Origin: Parafilimonas terrae
GTDB taxonomy: Bacteria; Bacteroidota; Bacteroidia; Chitinophagales; Chitinophagaceae
Reading direction: 5' to 3'
Length of the DNA stretch: 64,000 nucleotides
NCBI RefSeq assembly: GCF_900115755.1
Contig: NZ_FOXQ01000011.1
Span: 62,001 to 126,000, forward strand
Both the position numbers and the translations under genes were made by a program. This document shows, piece after piece, positions 24,283 to 32,933 of the stretch (position 1 is the first letter of the stretch; each line of letters starts with the position of its first letter). A model generated the notes under the pieces. The model saw nothing but the letters and a program-made list of their open reading frames with translations. It searched no databases and was not told the origin of the DNA.

Positions 24283-25014
24283 TCAGCTATTCCAGATTTT
24301 CCAGTTTTCTTCTGCCTGTAATTCAAGCATTTCGTAACCGTTTTTAATGGTGCACCCCGCTTCCTTTCCATACTGCAAAAATTTGGTTAGTGGCGGGTTA
24401 TAAACGAGGTCATACAAGTAATGCTCCGGAGTTAATAAATTATAAGGCAATAAAGGAGCTTTGCCTGTATCAGGATAAGTGCCAAGGGGTGTACAATTAA
24501 TGATAATATTGAATTCAAGAAATATTGCAGGAGAAATATCGCTGTATGCAATTGCCTTCAAGGATTTATTTCTTGAAGCCAGCAAATATTCAATATTAAG
24601 CTTTTTTAATACATATTGTATGGCTGCGGAAGCACCGCCCGTGCCTAATATCAGCGCTTTTTTATGATGCGGTTTTAACTGTTTTACAAACGATTTTTCA
24701 AAACCAATTGTATCTGTATTAAATCCCGTTTTTATTTCGCCCCGTATTTTAATACAATTACAGGCAGACATTTCTTTAACGGCATCATCAACGCTGTTTA
24801 GATAAGGTATAACAGATTTCTTGTAAGGAATGGTTACTGCCAAACCCTGCAATGAAGGATGATCGCGGAATATGTTTTCAATATCTGCAATATCAGGAAT
24901 AGAAAAATTCAGGAAAGCCGCATCGGTAATATTTTCCTTCAAAAATTTTTCGGTAAAATATTTTTGAGAGAAAGAATGCGAAAGCGGAAAACCGATCAGG
25001 CCAAATTGCCGCAT
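24283..25014 (-). CDS. aroE: shikimate dehydrogenase
   Basis: AroE reduces 3-dehydroshikimate to shikimate with NADPH, the fourth step of aromatic amino acid synthesis. The 243-residue length is on the short side but normal for Bacteroidota. Visible are FGLIGFPLSHSFSQKYF (4-20, substrate-binding Ser residues), TIPYKKSVIPYL (catalytic Lys near 65), the NTDTIGF motif (catalytic Asp near 100), the nucleotide-binding LGTGGASAAI, and NCTPLGTYPD near residue 175. It starts 3 bp after the phosphosulfolactate-synthase-like gene stops and is clearly co-transcribed. Confidence 0.95.
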   Translation of the reverse strand: MRQFGLIGFPLSHSFSQKYFTEKFLKENITDAAFLNFSIPDIADIENIFRDHPSLQGLAVTIPYKKSVIPYLNSVDDAVKEMSACNCIKIRGEIKTGFNTDTIGFEKSFVKQLKPHHKKALILGTGGASAAIQYVLKKLNIEYLLASRNKSLKAIAYSDISPAIFLEFNIIINCTPLGTYPDTGKAPLLPYNLLTPEHYLYDLVYNPPLTKFLQYGKEAGCTIKNGYEMLELQAEENWKIWNS

Positions 25015-25017
25015 GGC

Positions 25018-25782
25018 TTAGTTTTTATTCAAAAACAAATGAAAACTATCACCTCTTAAACCCACCCGCATAGCTTCCAGTGGTATAACTTCTGTGGGGG
25101 CAATATTGCCAAGGTTTACGTTGGCGCCCAGCAGTTCAAGAAAATATAACTGCTGCGATTTTTGAGGCGCTTCCCATATAATTTTTTCCGCCGGTATTTG
25201 TGTAAGGATTTCCTGTACCAGGCCCTGCCTTACTTCTCCGGTGCCGCGGTATAAACCCACATTGCCCGCTTCCCTTGCCTCTGCAATTACGTAAGAAGAA
25301 CCAGCGCCAAGTTCTGCCCGCATCAGTTCAATCCATTTATAAGGCGGAAAAATGTTGGTTTCGTCTTTGGAGCCAACTTCGCTTAACACTGTCCCATGCT
25401 TAGCAAGCTTTTCTATATATCCACATTTTTCAGCATGCGGTATGGTGATGGAACCATCGCTTACTTCCATATAAGCAATGTTATAATTCTTACACATTTC
25501 TATGTAATCATTAAACTGGTTGCGGATGAGAAAAGCCTCAAACAAAGTACCTCCAAAATAAACAGGTATATCAAAAGACTGATAGACTTCTATTTTTTCC
25601 CGAAGGTTGGGCGTAACGAAGGCAGTTCCAAAACCAAGCTTTAAAATATCAACATGGGGATGAGCAATACTTAAAAAATTCTTTGCTTCCTCAATACTAA
25701 GCCCTTTATCCATAACCATTGTTATTCCACTTGCACGGGGCTTCTGATTCCTCTCCGGAATTTGAGTAAGATTAAAATTCAT
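25018..25782 (-). CDS. phosphosulfolactate synthase-like protein (ComA family)
   Basis: A 254-residue (beta/alpha)8 enzyme of the ComA family, which adds sulfite to phosphoenolpyruvate to give (R)-phosphosulfolactate. Family landmarks are GITMVMDKGLS (19-29), DILKLGFGTAFV (45-56), the PVYFGGTLFE strand (74-83), EVSDGSI (107-113), VLSEVGSKD (132-140), YVIAEAREAGNVGLY (164-178) and IIWEAPQKSQQ (199-209). ComA is known from coenzyme M synthesis in methanogens; this organism has no other coenzyme M gene in view. In Bacteroidota a sulfonate precursor of sulfonolipids (capnine type) is a plausible product; that link is inference. It is followed by aroE after 3 bp. Confidence 0.85.
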   Translation of the reverse strand: MNFNLTQIPERNQKPRASGITMVMDKGLSIEEAKNFLSIAHPHVDILKLGFGTAFVTPNLREKIEVYQSFDIPVYFGGTLFEAFLIRNQFNDYIEMCKNYNIAYMEVSDGSITIPHAEKCGYIEKLAKHGTVLSEVGSKDETNIFPPYKWIELMRAELGAGSSYVIAEAREAGNVGLYRGTGEVRQGLVQEILTQIPAEKIIWEAPQKSQQLYFLELLGANVNLGNIAPTEVIPLEAMRVGLRGDSFHLFLNKN

Positions 25783-25850
25783 GCAAACTTATTTGGGTCG
25801 CAAAAATAAGGGTATGAGGTATTATTATGATATGTAATGAAAAAAGCAAC

Positions 25851-27275
25851 TTATTTTTTGCGTTTTGATTTCCTGTAACGCGCCAGCAAATCTACAACAA
25901 AAGAATTTTGAAGTATGGATGGATTAAGGTCCACAAAGCTCTTTACAAGTGCAGGCGATTTCTTAAGCCCGGCTTCCAGTTGCATCAATGCTTCTTTTTG
26001 TTTGCCCGCAGCAAACAAAACCGCGCTGTATAAATAGTGAATTAACGGTTTCCCTTCCGTAAGTTTTAATGCTGTAATGCACTGCTGAATAGCCTCTTCA
26101 AAATATTCCGATTGATAAAGGCAGGTAATAAGCGCTTTCCAGCCGCGTACATTTTTAGGGCGGCTTCTTACAACCATGCTGAAATAATGCACAGCATCTT
26201 TATAGTTTTCAAGCTGCAGCACACACTGGCCCATGGCCAGGTTATATTCAGGAACGTTTTTATGAATACGCAATGCGTTTTCAAGATGTACAATTGCCTT
26301 ATCCCATTTTTTTTCATTAATGTATGTAAGGGCAATTTTATATTGAAGTTTACTGTCGCCGGTATTTATGTGGCTCGCTTTGCGATAATTAAACCGCGCC
26401 GATGCAAATTTTCCAAGCTTATGATAACAATGGCCGATGGCCTCAAAAATCACATCTTCAGGCCTGGTAATTTCACCCACTTTTTCCAGCACTTCTATCG
26501 CATCTTTATACCTGCGTAACCTTATATAGGCATCGCCCATATTACGATAGGCGTAATCAAACTTATCATTTATGGCAACTGCATACTGATAGGCATCAAT
26601 GGCCTTTTCATACAGTTTCAACCCCTGGTAAGCTGAACCAAGATTAAACCATGCCAGTTCAGAATAAGGATGATCTTCAATTATTTCCTGGTGCAGCTTT
26701 ATGCTCTCTTCATTACGGCCCGTAAAATCTGTCCAGAAACAAATTTTATACAGTGCTTCTTCATTGGCCGGTTCCTGCTTAAGTATTAAAACGAGGCAAT
26801 CAAAAACTTTATCAAAATCTTCATAATCATCATACACATCAGCCAGTTCAAATAAAAGATCAAGGCGGTCATCGCCTTCAAAAATCAACAAAGCTTCTTC
26901 GAGTAACGATGCAGCTTTTTGGGGCAAATCCAGCGCCAGGTAGGCATCTGTCTTCAGAATGTATATATCTATGTTATCATGATCGTAGAATTCAGCCTGT
27001 TTCAGGGCTTCAAGCGCTGCGGTGTAATTATGAATGGCAACAAGCAAATCTGCTTTTCTCACAAAAAGGTCCCCGGAATAAGGGAAATAATCAAGCGCTG
27101 TTTCCGTTATTTCAAGTGCTTTATGAAAACTGTTTTTTTCATTAAAATATTCTATCAGGATTTCGAAGGACTCTTCCTCAAGAAAGGAAGATTTTCTGCC
27201 GGCCCGTAAATCTTCATATTGCCTGATCAAATCATCAATTTCATCTGTATTTCCGCGAAAAGGACGGTCATGCAT
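25851..27275 (-). CDS. tetratricopeptide repeat protein
   Basis: A 474-residue all-helical protein with at least ten TPR motifs, for example FLNLGSAYQGLKLYEKAIDAY-like (WFNLGSAYQGLKLYEKAIDA) near residue 215, YRNMGDAYIRLRRYKDAIEVL near 250, and YNLAMGQCVLQLENYKDAVHYF near 350. There is no signal peptide or catalytic domain, so it is a cytoplasmic scaffold. The C-terminus is strongly basic (YRKSKRKK). It lies 68 bp upstream of the phosphosulfolactate-synthase-like gene on the same strand, so the order is TPR, ComA-like, aroE. The family is common in Bacteroidota and the partner is unknown. Confidence 0.85.
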   Translation of the reverse strand: MHDRPFRGNTDEIDDLIRQYEDLRAGRKSSFLEEESFEILIEYFNEKNSFHKALEITETALDYFPYSGDLFVRKADLLVAIHNYTAALEALKQAEFYDHDNIDIYILKTDAYLALDLPQKAASLLEEALLIFEGDDRLDLLFELADVYDDYEDFDKVFDCLVLILKQEPANEEALYKICFWTDFTGRNEESIKLHQEIIEDHPYSELAWFNLGSAYQGLKLYEKAIDAYQYAVAINDKFDYAYRNMGDAYIRLRRYKDAIEVLEKVGEITRPEDVIFEAIGHCYHKLGKFASARFNYRKASHINTGDSKLQYKIALTYINEKKWDKAIVHLENALRIHKNVPEYNLAMGQCVLQLENYKDAVHYFSMVVRSRPKNVRGWKALITCLYQSEYFEEAIQQCITALKLTEGKPLIHYLYSAVLFAAGKQKEALMQLEAGLKKSPALVKSFVDLNPSILQNSFVVDLLARYRKSKRKK

Positions 27276-27380
27276 AGGCGTGAGGTTGCGGAAAATTAAA
27301 AAATGATAATATATTTTCCAATTTCTGTAACAAAAGATTATTATTTACGTTATAGAAAAGTATATTTCGTGTTAAAGTTG

Positions 27381-27388
27381 TATATTTG
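27381..27388 (+). promoter_or_regulatory. Bacteroidota -7 box TATATTTG
   Basis: TATATTTG lies 4 bp before the ATG at 27393, matching TAnnTTTG. No good -33 TTG is present at the right distance. The predicted transcription start would be within a few bases of the ATG, as for the gene at 1351-2130. Confidence 0.38.
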
Positions 27389-27392
27389 CGCC

Positions 27393-27749
27393 ATGAAACA
27401 GATTTTATCTCCAAAAAGACTAATGCTGCTGCTTGCTTTTGCTTTCAGCGTACAGGCATTTGCCTCTTTTGTAGATAATAATAAAAGCAGGAAAAAAGGC
27501 GATACTACGGACTTAAGCCTTAAAAATTTTACCCGGACCACTTTAAAAAATACTGCTTATCCAAGTTTCAGGCTTTCCCAATTCCAATATAAAGGATCTT
27601 CAAACCTTTACCAGATAAATTCTTTAAATTCTGTTGAAGGCCAGTCAATGATACGTATGGAGCACGGTAATACCGCTTATGTTTATCCATACAAATACAA
27701 GGTGAAAACACCTTTTTTCAAAACGCCTTCCCGTCCTGGCACACATTAA
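27393..27749 (+). CDS. small secreted protein of unknown function
   Basis: The ATG at 27393 gives a 118-residue protein; the longer frame from 27303 adds 30 residues that run through a promoter-like box and was rejected. A signal peptide is clear (basic MKQILSPKR, a hydrophobic core, cut after AFA near residue 25). The mature part is about 93 residues, basic and Ser/Tyr-rich (SLKNFTRTTLKNTAY, YVYPYKYKVKTPFFKTPSR). There is no lipobox. It ends in TAA flush against the stop of the convergent gene, with no base between them. I recognise no family. Confidence 0.68.
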   Translation: MKQILSPKRLMLLLAFAFSVQAFASFVDNNKSRKKGDTTDLSLKNFTRTTLKNTAYPSFRLSQFQYKGSSNLYQINSLNSVEGQSMIRMEHGNTAYVYPYKYKVKTPFFKTPSRPGTH

Positions 27750-28364
27750 TCAGTGTAAAATTCTGTAACCGGTCTTAGGTATATCAAACAGGTGTGTAAT
27801 TACAGGCTTGAAATCAATTTTCTGTGCTGCGTAAATAATGTTTTCATTATCTCTGCCGGTTGATTCATATTCAAGTACAAGACCAGGTATATTTTTAGCT
27901 TCAAAGGGCATTTCCATAACCGATGGAATTAATCCCGGCACATAATAAACCGTGTAAACTTTGCCGTTTTTTAAAGTAAGGACTGCCTGCCTGCAATTAT
28001 AACCGAGAATATTTTTTACCGAGTCTTTTATTTCAACCCTGATGCTGTCATATATATGATTTAATTTTTTCCATTCCGCCGCATTGTATTGAGCAATATA
28101 TTTTGATGCGCCTATTTCTTTTAAAACAGTAGCATTGCCAGTGTTGTTGTTATAAAATAATGCTTGCTTAAAAGCTTTACCCGCAAGGTCAACCCGCATT
28201 TGTTTTCCTTTAATATAAAGTGTTTTCGATCCCATATCCCTGTGTTCCGAACCGGAGCTGTTTATTGAATATAAAATGGTGCAATCAGAAATTATTTTCT
28301 GGCTTTGCGCAAGCGAAACCATATAAAAAAATAATGCAGGAATTATGATGGCTATTCTTTTCAT
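27750..28364 (-). CDS. secreted GLPGLI/DUF4412-like protein
   Basis: A 204-residue exported protein with a signal peptide (MKRIAIIIPALFFYMVSLAQSQ, cut near residue 20). The mature part is beta-rich and follows the GLPGLI-type layout: KTLYIKGKQMRVDL near residue 46, ILGYNCRQAVLTLKNGKVYTVYYV near 118-141, and NIPGLVLEYES (about 158-168), a variant of the family's name-giving word. Such proteins are common in Bacteroidota and probably work in the periplasm or outer membrane; the function is unknown. The 200 bp upstream to the divergent DUF1345 gene hold a weak 6-bp hairpin (28509-28524) and nothing else I can name. Confidence 0.72.
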   Translation of the reverse strand: MKRIAIIIPALFFYMVSLAQSQKIISDCTILYSINSSGSEHRDMGSKTLYIKGKQMRVDLAGKAFKQALFYNNNTGNATVLKEIGASKYIAQYNAAEWKKLNHIYDSIRVEIKDSVKNILGYNCRQAVLTLKNGKVYTVYYVPGLIPSVMEMPFEAKNIPGLVLEYESTGRDNENIIYAAQKIDFKPVITHLFDIPKTGYRILH

Positions 28365-28564
28365 CTAAATAAGATCATCTTATACATGCAATTTAACACG
28401 CAATATTTAAAGGTGATTGCCTGCGCCCGGATATTAGGTACATTTTAAAGAAGCATAACATTTAATTTTACCTTCAGCTTAAGGAGTTGTTTGAGCCAGG
28501 TAAATTGATTATGAAAAATCATAACATTTTTTATTAACTCAAACATTTTCCAAGTATAAAAAAT

Positions 28565-29248
28565 ATGCAGTCAAAAAAAGAGAAAGATTTCGATAGTTAT
28601 CTTTTACGGATGCACCCTTTACAAAGGATTGCAATTAGCTTAATCATAAGCTTTATTGCCTTTTTTATTTTAAAGAAAACATCATCGCTCATAAAGATAA
28701 CGCTTATGTGGGATGCATTTGCATTATGCTATCTTATATTAAGCTGGATAGTGATTGCAAAAAGATCTGTTCCGCAAATAAAAAAATTGGCAACGAAAGA
28801 TGATGGCAGCGCTATTTTTGTATTTATGCTGATAGTGCTTTCGTCGCTGGCCAGTATGTTTACTGTTTTGCTGCTTATGCTTTCGCAGCAAAACAGTTCA
28901 GAAAGAGATATTCTTTACTTACCCGCAGCTATAAGCGGAATGATGCTTTCCTGGATAATGGTGCACTCTATTTACACTTTTCACTACGCACATATATATT
29001 ATGATGATGACGAAAACAACCCGGGCAAAGATGCCACAGGGCTTGAATTTCCGGGAAATACCAAACCTAACTATCTCGATTTTGCCTATTTTTCTTTTGT
29101 AATTGGCTGCACTTTCCAGGTTTCTGATGTAGAGGTATCATCGCCCAAAATAAGGCTCATTGTATTGTTTCATGGCTTGTTATCATTTGCACTCAACACT
29201 TTTGTCGTGGCACTTACTATTAATCTTATAGCAGGGCTCTCAAAATAA
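28565..29248 (+). CDS. DUF1345 membrane protein
   Basis: A 227-residue inner-membrane protein with about five transmembrane helices (about 18-37, 44-66, 79-105, 115-138, 195-222). It carries the DUF1345 words HPLQRIAISLIISFIAFF (16-33) and LEFPGNTKPNYLDFAYFSFVIGCTFQVSDVEV (about 160-191), the latter being the most conserved part of the family. Function is unknown for the whole family. It starts 200 bp from the divergent GLPGLI-like gene and is followed after 14 bp by the ThuA-like gene, so the two are probably co-transcribed. Confidence 0.85.
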   Translation: MQSKKEKDFDSYLLRMHPLQRIAISLIISFIAFFILKKTSSLIKITLMWDAFALCYLILSWIVIAKRSVPQIKKLATKDDGSAIFVFMLIVLSSLASMFTVLLLMLSQQNSSERDILYLPAAISGMMLSWIMVHSIYTFHYAHIYYDDDENNPGKDATGLEFPGNTKPNYLDFAYFSFVIGCTFQVSDVEVSSPKIRLIVLFHGLLSFALNTFVVALTINLIAGLSK

Positions 29249-29262
29249 ATCTTCTTTAATTC

Positions 29263-30108
29263 ATGGCATATATTAAATTACCAGGCGCCAGATCAATCAT
29301 AATTATTTTTTTTTCTGTTTGTTTTTCGCTGATGAATGCCAATGCGCAGAAAAATGACACAAGCTTTAAAGTAATAGCTTTTTATACGGCAAAGCACGAC
29401 CTTGCCCATATAAGTTTTGTGCACGAGGCTAATAAATGGTTCCCGGAAATGGCAAAACAATATGGCTTTATTTATGATTCAACCAGCGACTGGAGTAAAC
29501 TGAACATTGCATTTTTAAAACAATATAAAGTTGTAATGTTTTTAGATACCAGGCCCGAAGATTCGTTGCAGCGGCTGGCTTTTGAGCAATATATGAAAAA
29601 CGGTGGTGGATGGATAGGTTTTCATTTTTCGGGTTTTGCATTAACGCCTTCAGATTATCCGCAAAACTGGAACTGGTATCATAATGAGTTTATTGGCGCC
29701 GGTGAATACAAATCCAATACATGGCGGCCCACATCAGCCATATTACGGGTAGAAGATGCGGTTTCCCCTTCAACAAAAGGGTTACCTGAAATATTTAAAT
29801 CGGCTCCCAATGAATGGTATAGCTGGGAGAATGATATCCGAAAAAACAAGAATATAAAAATCCTGCTGGCTATTGATACAACCAGCTTTCCTTTGGGCAC
29901 CGGCCCCAAATTAAATGAGATATGGCATAGCGGCTATTATCCAGTTGCGTGGACAAACATCAACTATAAAATGGTGTACATTAATATGGGCCATAACGAT
30001 ATGGATTATGAGCATGGCACCAATGCACAACTTTCTTCAACCTTTTCAAGTGAAATGCAAAACCGGTTTATTATCAACACAATTCTTTGGATGGGAAGAA
30101 GCAGATAA
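29263..30108 (+). CDS. exported ThuA-like protein
   Basis: A 281-residue protein with a signal peptide (cut after NANAQ near residue 29) and one ThuA domain, a class I glutamine-amidotransferase-like fold tied to sugar metabolism. Landmarks are FKVIAFYTAKHDLAH (36-50), VVMFLDTRPEDSLQRLAFEQYMKNGGGWIGFHF (about 90-122), YHNEFIGAG (about 138-146) and the C-terminal GHNDMDYEHG (about 243-252). The glutaminase cysteine is not expected in this family. Exported ThuA proteins are frequent in Bacteroidota carbohydrate loci; the substrate is unknown. The gene ends 3 bp before the convergent YciI gene. Confidence 0.85.
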   Translation: MAYIKLPGARSIIIIFFSVCFSLMNANAQKNDTSFKVIAFYTAKHDLAHISFVHEANKWFPEMAKQYGFIYDSTSDWSKLNIAFLKQYKVVMFLDTRPEDSLQRLAFEQYMKNGGGWIGFHFSGFALTPSDYPQNWNWYHNEFIGAGEYKSNTWRPTSAILRVEDAVSPSTKGLPEIFKSAPNEWYSWENDIRKNKNIKILLAIDTTSFPLGTGPKLNEIWHSGYYPVAWTNINYKMVYINMGHNDMDYEHGTNAQLSSTFSSEMQNRFIINTILWMGRSR

Positions 30109-30111
30109 AAT

Positions 30112-30402
30112 TCAAACCTCTGCAATTTTAAAAGGCAATATTTCAACATGCTCCCATACATTACCTGTAATATAGGGGTCTTCATTTATCCATTGTCTCA
30201 CCGCTTCTTCGTTTTCAAGCTGCACCACTAACATAGAGCCATACATATTACCCTCTTTGTTAAGCTTGGCGCCGCCAACAATAAAGTGCCCTTCAGCCTT
30301 TTCCACACGCATTCTTTTTAAATGGGTTTCCCGAACAGAAAGCCGCCTCTGCAATGCATAGGCATCTGTATAGTCTTTGGCAAGAATTAAAAATTGAGGC
30401 AT
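30112..30402 (-). CDS. YciI family protein
   Basis: A 96-residue dimeric ferredoxin-like protein. The signature residues are visible: FLILAKDYTDAYALQRRLSVRETHLKRM (3-30, with the conserved Asp and His of the putative active site) and EGHFIVGGAKL (36-46), followed by GSMLVVQLENEEAVRQWINEDPYI (52-75) and EHVEILPF near the end. The family may bind small molecules or catalyse muconolactone-isomerase-like reactions; the role is unknown. It is a single gene in the minus orientation between two plus-strand genes. The 223 bp upstream contain a possible -7 box for the next gene. Confidence 0.9.
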   Translation of the reverse strand: MPQFLILAKDYTDAYALQRRLSVRETHLKRMRVEKAEGHFIVGGAKLNKEGNMYGSMLVVQLENEEAVRQWINEDPYITGNVWEHVEILPFKIAEV

Positions 30403-30596
30403 AGTAAAAATTTACCCGCCAATTTACAGATAGAATTACTCTTCTGTAATTTTTCCATTCTCACTTTATAAACACATAATTCTGTTATATCCTTCTCCCC
30501 TTTTCTCTCATAGCGCCAGCAATAAACCGGTTATAAGTTGTATTGTTTTTATACAGATTAATGTTACCTGTAAAATTATAGGCATTAGCATGTTAG

Positions 30597-30604
30597 TATA
30601 TTTG
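30597..30604 (+). promoter_or_regulatory. Bacteroidota -7 box TATATTTG
   Basis: TATATTTG lies 21 bp upstream of the ATG at 30626. It argues against the longer frame that begins at 30590, because that start would lie upstream of the expected transcript. No clear -33 TTG is present. Confidence 0.38.
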
Positions 30605-30625
30605 CGATCAGGCTGCAAGCTGTTT

Positions 30626-31246
30626 ATGAAATGTCTTAATCTATTTATTCCATTTCTTTTTACGATATTATCAAAATGTTCATTTGCTGGCAGTCATAAA
30701 CCCGTTCCTTATCATGATTCAAAAATTACTTACGACACAACTAACACTGACAGTATAAAATTTAAAGAAACATGGAATTCATTTGCAGATGCAGCCATTC
30801 ATAACGATATTAAACGATTGAGGGAATTATCAACCAATTGTATTTATTGTGCTTACTGCGTAATAGATACTGAATACAAGGATTCTTTATTCAAAGATTT
30901 TCAAAAGAGGAATAAAAAAATATGGTATAACAAATTTTACAATGAACTGTCTTATATCGCGGCTGATATTTTTTTTAAAGAAGATTATCAATTAATTTTT
31001 GACAGCGATTTAATCAGGCGAATAGCTGACCAGTCAAAATTAAATTTCTTAAACAGAGGCAACAACGCAATGACGAACATTCACCCTTGTTATAAGAATA
31101 TATTTAAAAATAAATTCCCCAACATACAAGAAGTTCTTGTTACACGGATTGACCCTTCTCCAAAATTTGAGGGGGCGCAAATTGCACTTGATTTTATAAT
31201 GACAAAAGATGGGTACAAATTTTTCTCTTTTTATACCATCCCTTAA
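30626..31246 (+). CDS. secreted protein of unknown function
   Basis: From ATG 30626 the protein has 206 residues and a clean signal peptide (MKCLNLFIPFLFTILSKCSFAG, cut near residue 21). The mature part begins with a polar linker. A helical stretch follows with two nearby cysteine pairs (STNCIYCAYCVIDT, residues about 72-85), and later come NNAMTNIHPCYKNIF and a beta-rich end (GAQIALDFIMTKDGYKFFSFYTI). This order resembles small exported DUF-type proteins of Bacteroidota with a final beta-hairpin, but I cannot name the family. It stands alone. Confidence 0.65.
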   Translation: MKCLNLFIPFLFTILSKCSFAGSHKPVPYHDSKITYDTTNTDSIKFKETWNSFADAAIHNDIKRLRELSTNCIYCAYCVIDTEYKDSLFKDFQKRNKKIWYNKFYNELSYIAADIFFKEDYQLIFDSDLIRRIADQSKLNFLNRGNNAMTNIHPCYKNIFKNKFPNIQEVLVTRIDPSPKFEGAQIALDFIMTKDGYKFFSFYTIP

Positions 31247-31494
31247 AGCAAATAGGCTAACATACTTTTTGATTTTTTTTGATAACACTAAAAATACCAA
31301 AGCTTCCCCATTCAAAATTTGTTGCTATCTTCAATTTTAGAATTACGTATTGTTTTGCCATGCCATTAAGTCAATGGCAGTTGCTTAAAAGGTTTTTAGC
31401 ACCGGCAGTTATCCTGATATTTCAAGCAGTTTGGTTTTGCGGATCTTGGTGAATGTATTCAAGGAAAAAAATTCAGGCCCGGTTAAGCAACCGA
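31247..31494. other. gene-free stretch with a 7-bp-stem hairpin
   Basis: No frame of note is present between the preceding stop and the promoter at 31495. A perfect hairpin, TGCCATT (31361-31367) and AATGGCA (31373-31379) with a 5-base loop, is the only structure I see. It has no T tract. Confidence 0.4.
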
Positions 31495-31524
31495 TTGCAT
31501 AAATTTGTCAAAACACTATATTTG
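31495..31524 (+). promoter_or_regulatory. promoter of the dehydratase-symporter-RraA operon
   Basis: TTG at 31495-31497, a 19-bp spacer and TATATTTG at 31517-31524 fit the Bacteroidota -33/-7 promoter (TTG, about 19 bp, TAnnTTTG) better than any other site in the window. Transcription would start near 31531, leaving a leader of about 75 bases before the ATG at 31606. Confidence 0.6.
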
Positions 31525-31605
31525 TAATAACACAAAATCAGCTTTTAGCATATTGTAAACGATTGTTTTTTATTATTCTGTATAACTATCTAAAACATCT
31601 TAAGA

Positions 31606-32880
31606 ATGACCAATTCAAGAAGATCTTTTTTATCCAAGACAGCTATTGCTGCAGCCATTACACCATTTGCACCGTTATCCGGTTTCGGCCAAACATACCA
31701 GCAAGCTATTGAGAGAACGCCGAAGCATTCACCGCCATCTGACTTAAAAATTACAGATGTAAAATGCGGTTATATACGCGGCAGCCTGTTTGTAAAAATC
31801 TATACAAACCAGGGTATCTGGGGTTGCGGCGAAGGCGTTGATGCCATACCCGGCACTTACTATCTCGTAAAAAATTTCGGCATGCGTTTAAAAGGAAAAA
31901 GCCCGCTGAATGTACACCGGCTTTTTGAAGACATACGCAGGCAGGGCTTCTTCCAGGGCGCTCAATCGGGTATGTATGTGGCAGTGCTTTCGGCCATTGA
32001 AACAGCTTTATGGGATTTAGCAGGTAAAGCTTTGAATTTACCTGTGTATCAATTGCTTGGCGGCAAATTCCGCGATAAAATAAGGGTATATTGCGATACA
32101 GCTTTATACCAGCGCAACCTGCCGCAACCGGAAGATTTTGCAGCCGCCGCTAAAAAGGCAACGGGCATGGGTTTTAATGCCATTAAATTCGATCTTGACC
32201 AGGCAAACGACCCCAATAAATATGATGCCTATAACTGGACGGCCAGTCCCGGTGAATTACAAAGAATGTATGACCAAATTGCTGCTGCACGGGAAGCTGT
32301 CGGGCCTAAAAATGATATTTTGGTAGATATGCATGGCCGGTACGATGCCGTTACAGCTCAAGCTATTTCCAAACGGCTGGAACCGCTGAACCTGTTGTGG
32401 CTGGAAGAGCCTATTCCCGCAGAAAATTCGGAAGCTTATAAGCTTATAACCGAATCCACAAGCACGCCAATTGCTGCCGGTGAAAATCATTACCTGGCTT
32501 ATGGTTTCAGGCGGTTGCTTGAAATTGGCGGCGTTGATATTATCATGCCCGACCTGCAAAAATGCGGGGGGTTGGGAGAAGGACAGCGCATTGCCAACCT
32601 TGCTAATTTATATTACACGCCTTTTGCGCCGCACATGGTGGCTTCTTTTCTCGGGGCAATGGCCTCCTGCCATGTATGCGCATCAGTACCTAACTTTTTA
32701 ATACTCGAATGGCAGTCATATTTCCATACCGATCCTATGTTTAAGGAAATTGTTACCTATGATGGTGAATGGGTGAAAGACAGTTTCATCACAATTTCAG
32801 AAAAACCCGGGATTGGTGTGGAGATAAACGAGGAAGGAATGAAAAAATACGCCATCAGGGATGTGCCTTTTTTTCAATAA
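31606..32880 (+). CDS. exported enolase-superfamily (mandelate racemase/MLE) sugar-acid dehydratase
   Basis: A 424-residue protein with a twin-arginine-type signal (SRRSFLSK, residues 4-11, then a hydrophobic stretch to FGQ), so it is probably folded before export. The mature enzyme follows the galactonate-dehydratase branch. The metal ligands and base are visible in AIKFDLDQA (about 185), LVDMHGRYD (Asp and His, about 241-249), LWLEEPIPAE (Glu, about 264-273), PIAAGENHY (Glu, about 288-296) and APHMVASF (His, about 344). This pattern abstracts the proton next to a carboxylate and removes water from aldonic acids. The exact substrate cannot be read from the sequence. It is first in an operon with a symporter and an RraA-like protein. 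Confidence 0.86.
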   Translation: MTNSRRSFLSKTAIAAAITPFAPLSGFGQTYQQAIERTPKHSPPSDLKITDVKCGYIRGSLFVKIYTNQGIWGCGEGVDAIPGTYYLVKNFGMRLKGKSPLNVHRLFEDIRRQGFFQGAQSGMYVAVLSAIETALWDLAGKALNLPVYQLLGGKFRDKIRVYCDTALYQRNLPQPEDFAAAAKKATGMGFNAIKFDLDQANDPNKYDAYNWTASPGELQRMYDQIAAAREAVGPKNDILVDMHGRYDAVTAQAISKRLEPLNLLWLEEPIPAENSEAYKLITESTSTPIAAGENHYLAYGFRRLLEIGGVDIIMPDLQKCGGLGEGQRIANLANLYYTPFAPHMVASFLGAMASCHVCASVPNFLILEWQSYFHTDPMFKEIVTYDGEWVKDSFITISEKPGIGVEINEEGMKKYAIRDVPFFQ

Positions 32881-32933
32881 ATATCCTTGTAAAAATATCC
32901 TGATTAAGAAGATTTAAACACTTAATAACGATT

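Noticed and set aside
30590-30625. Longer N-terminus for the protein at 30626
   Set aside because: The added 12 residues run across a TATATTTG promoter box and hide the clean signal peptide that starts at 30626.
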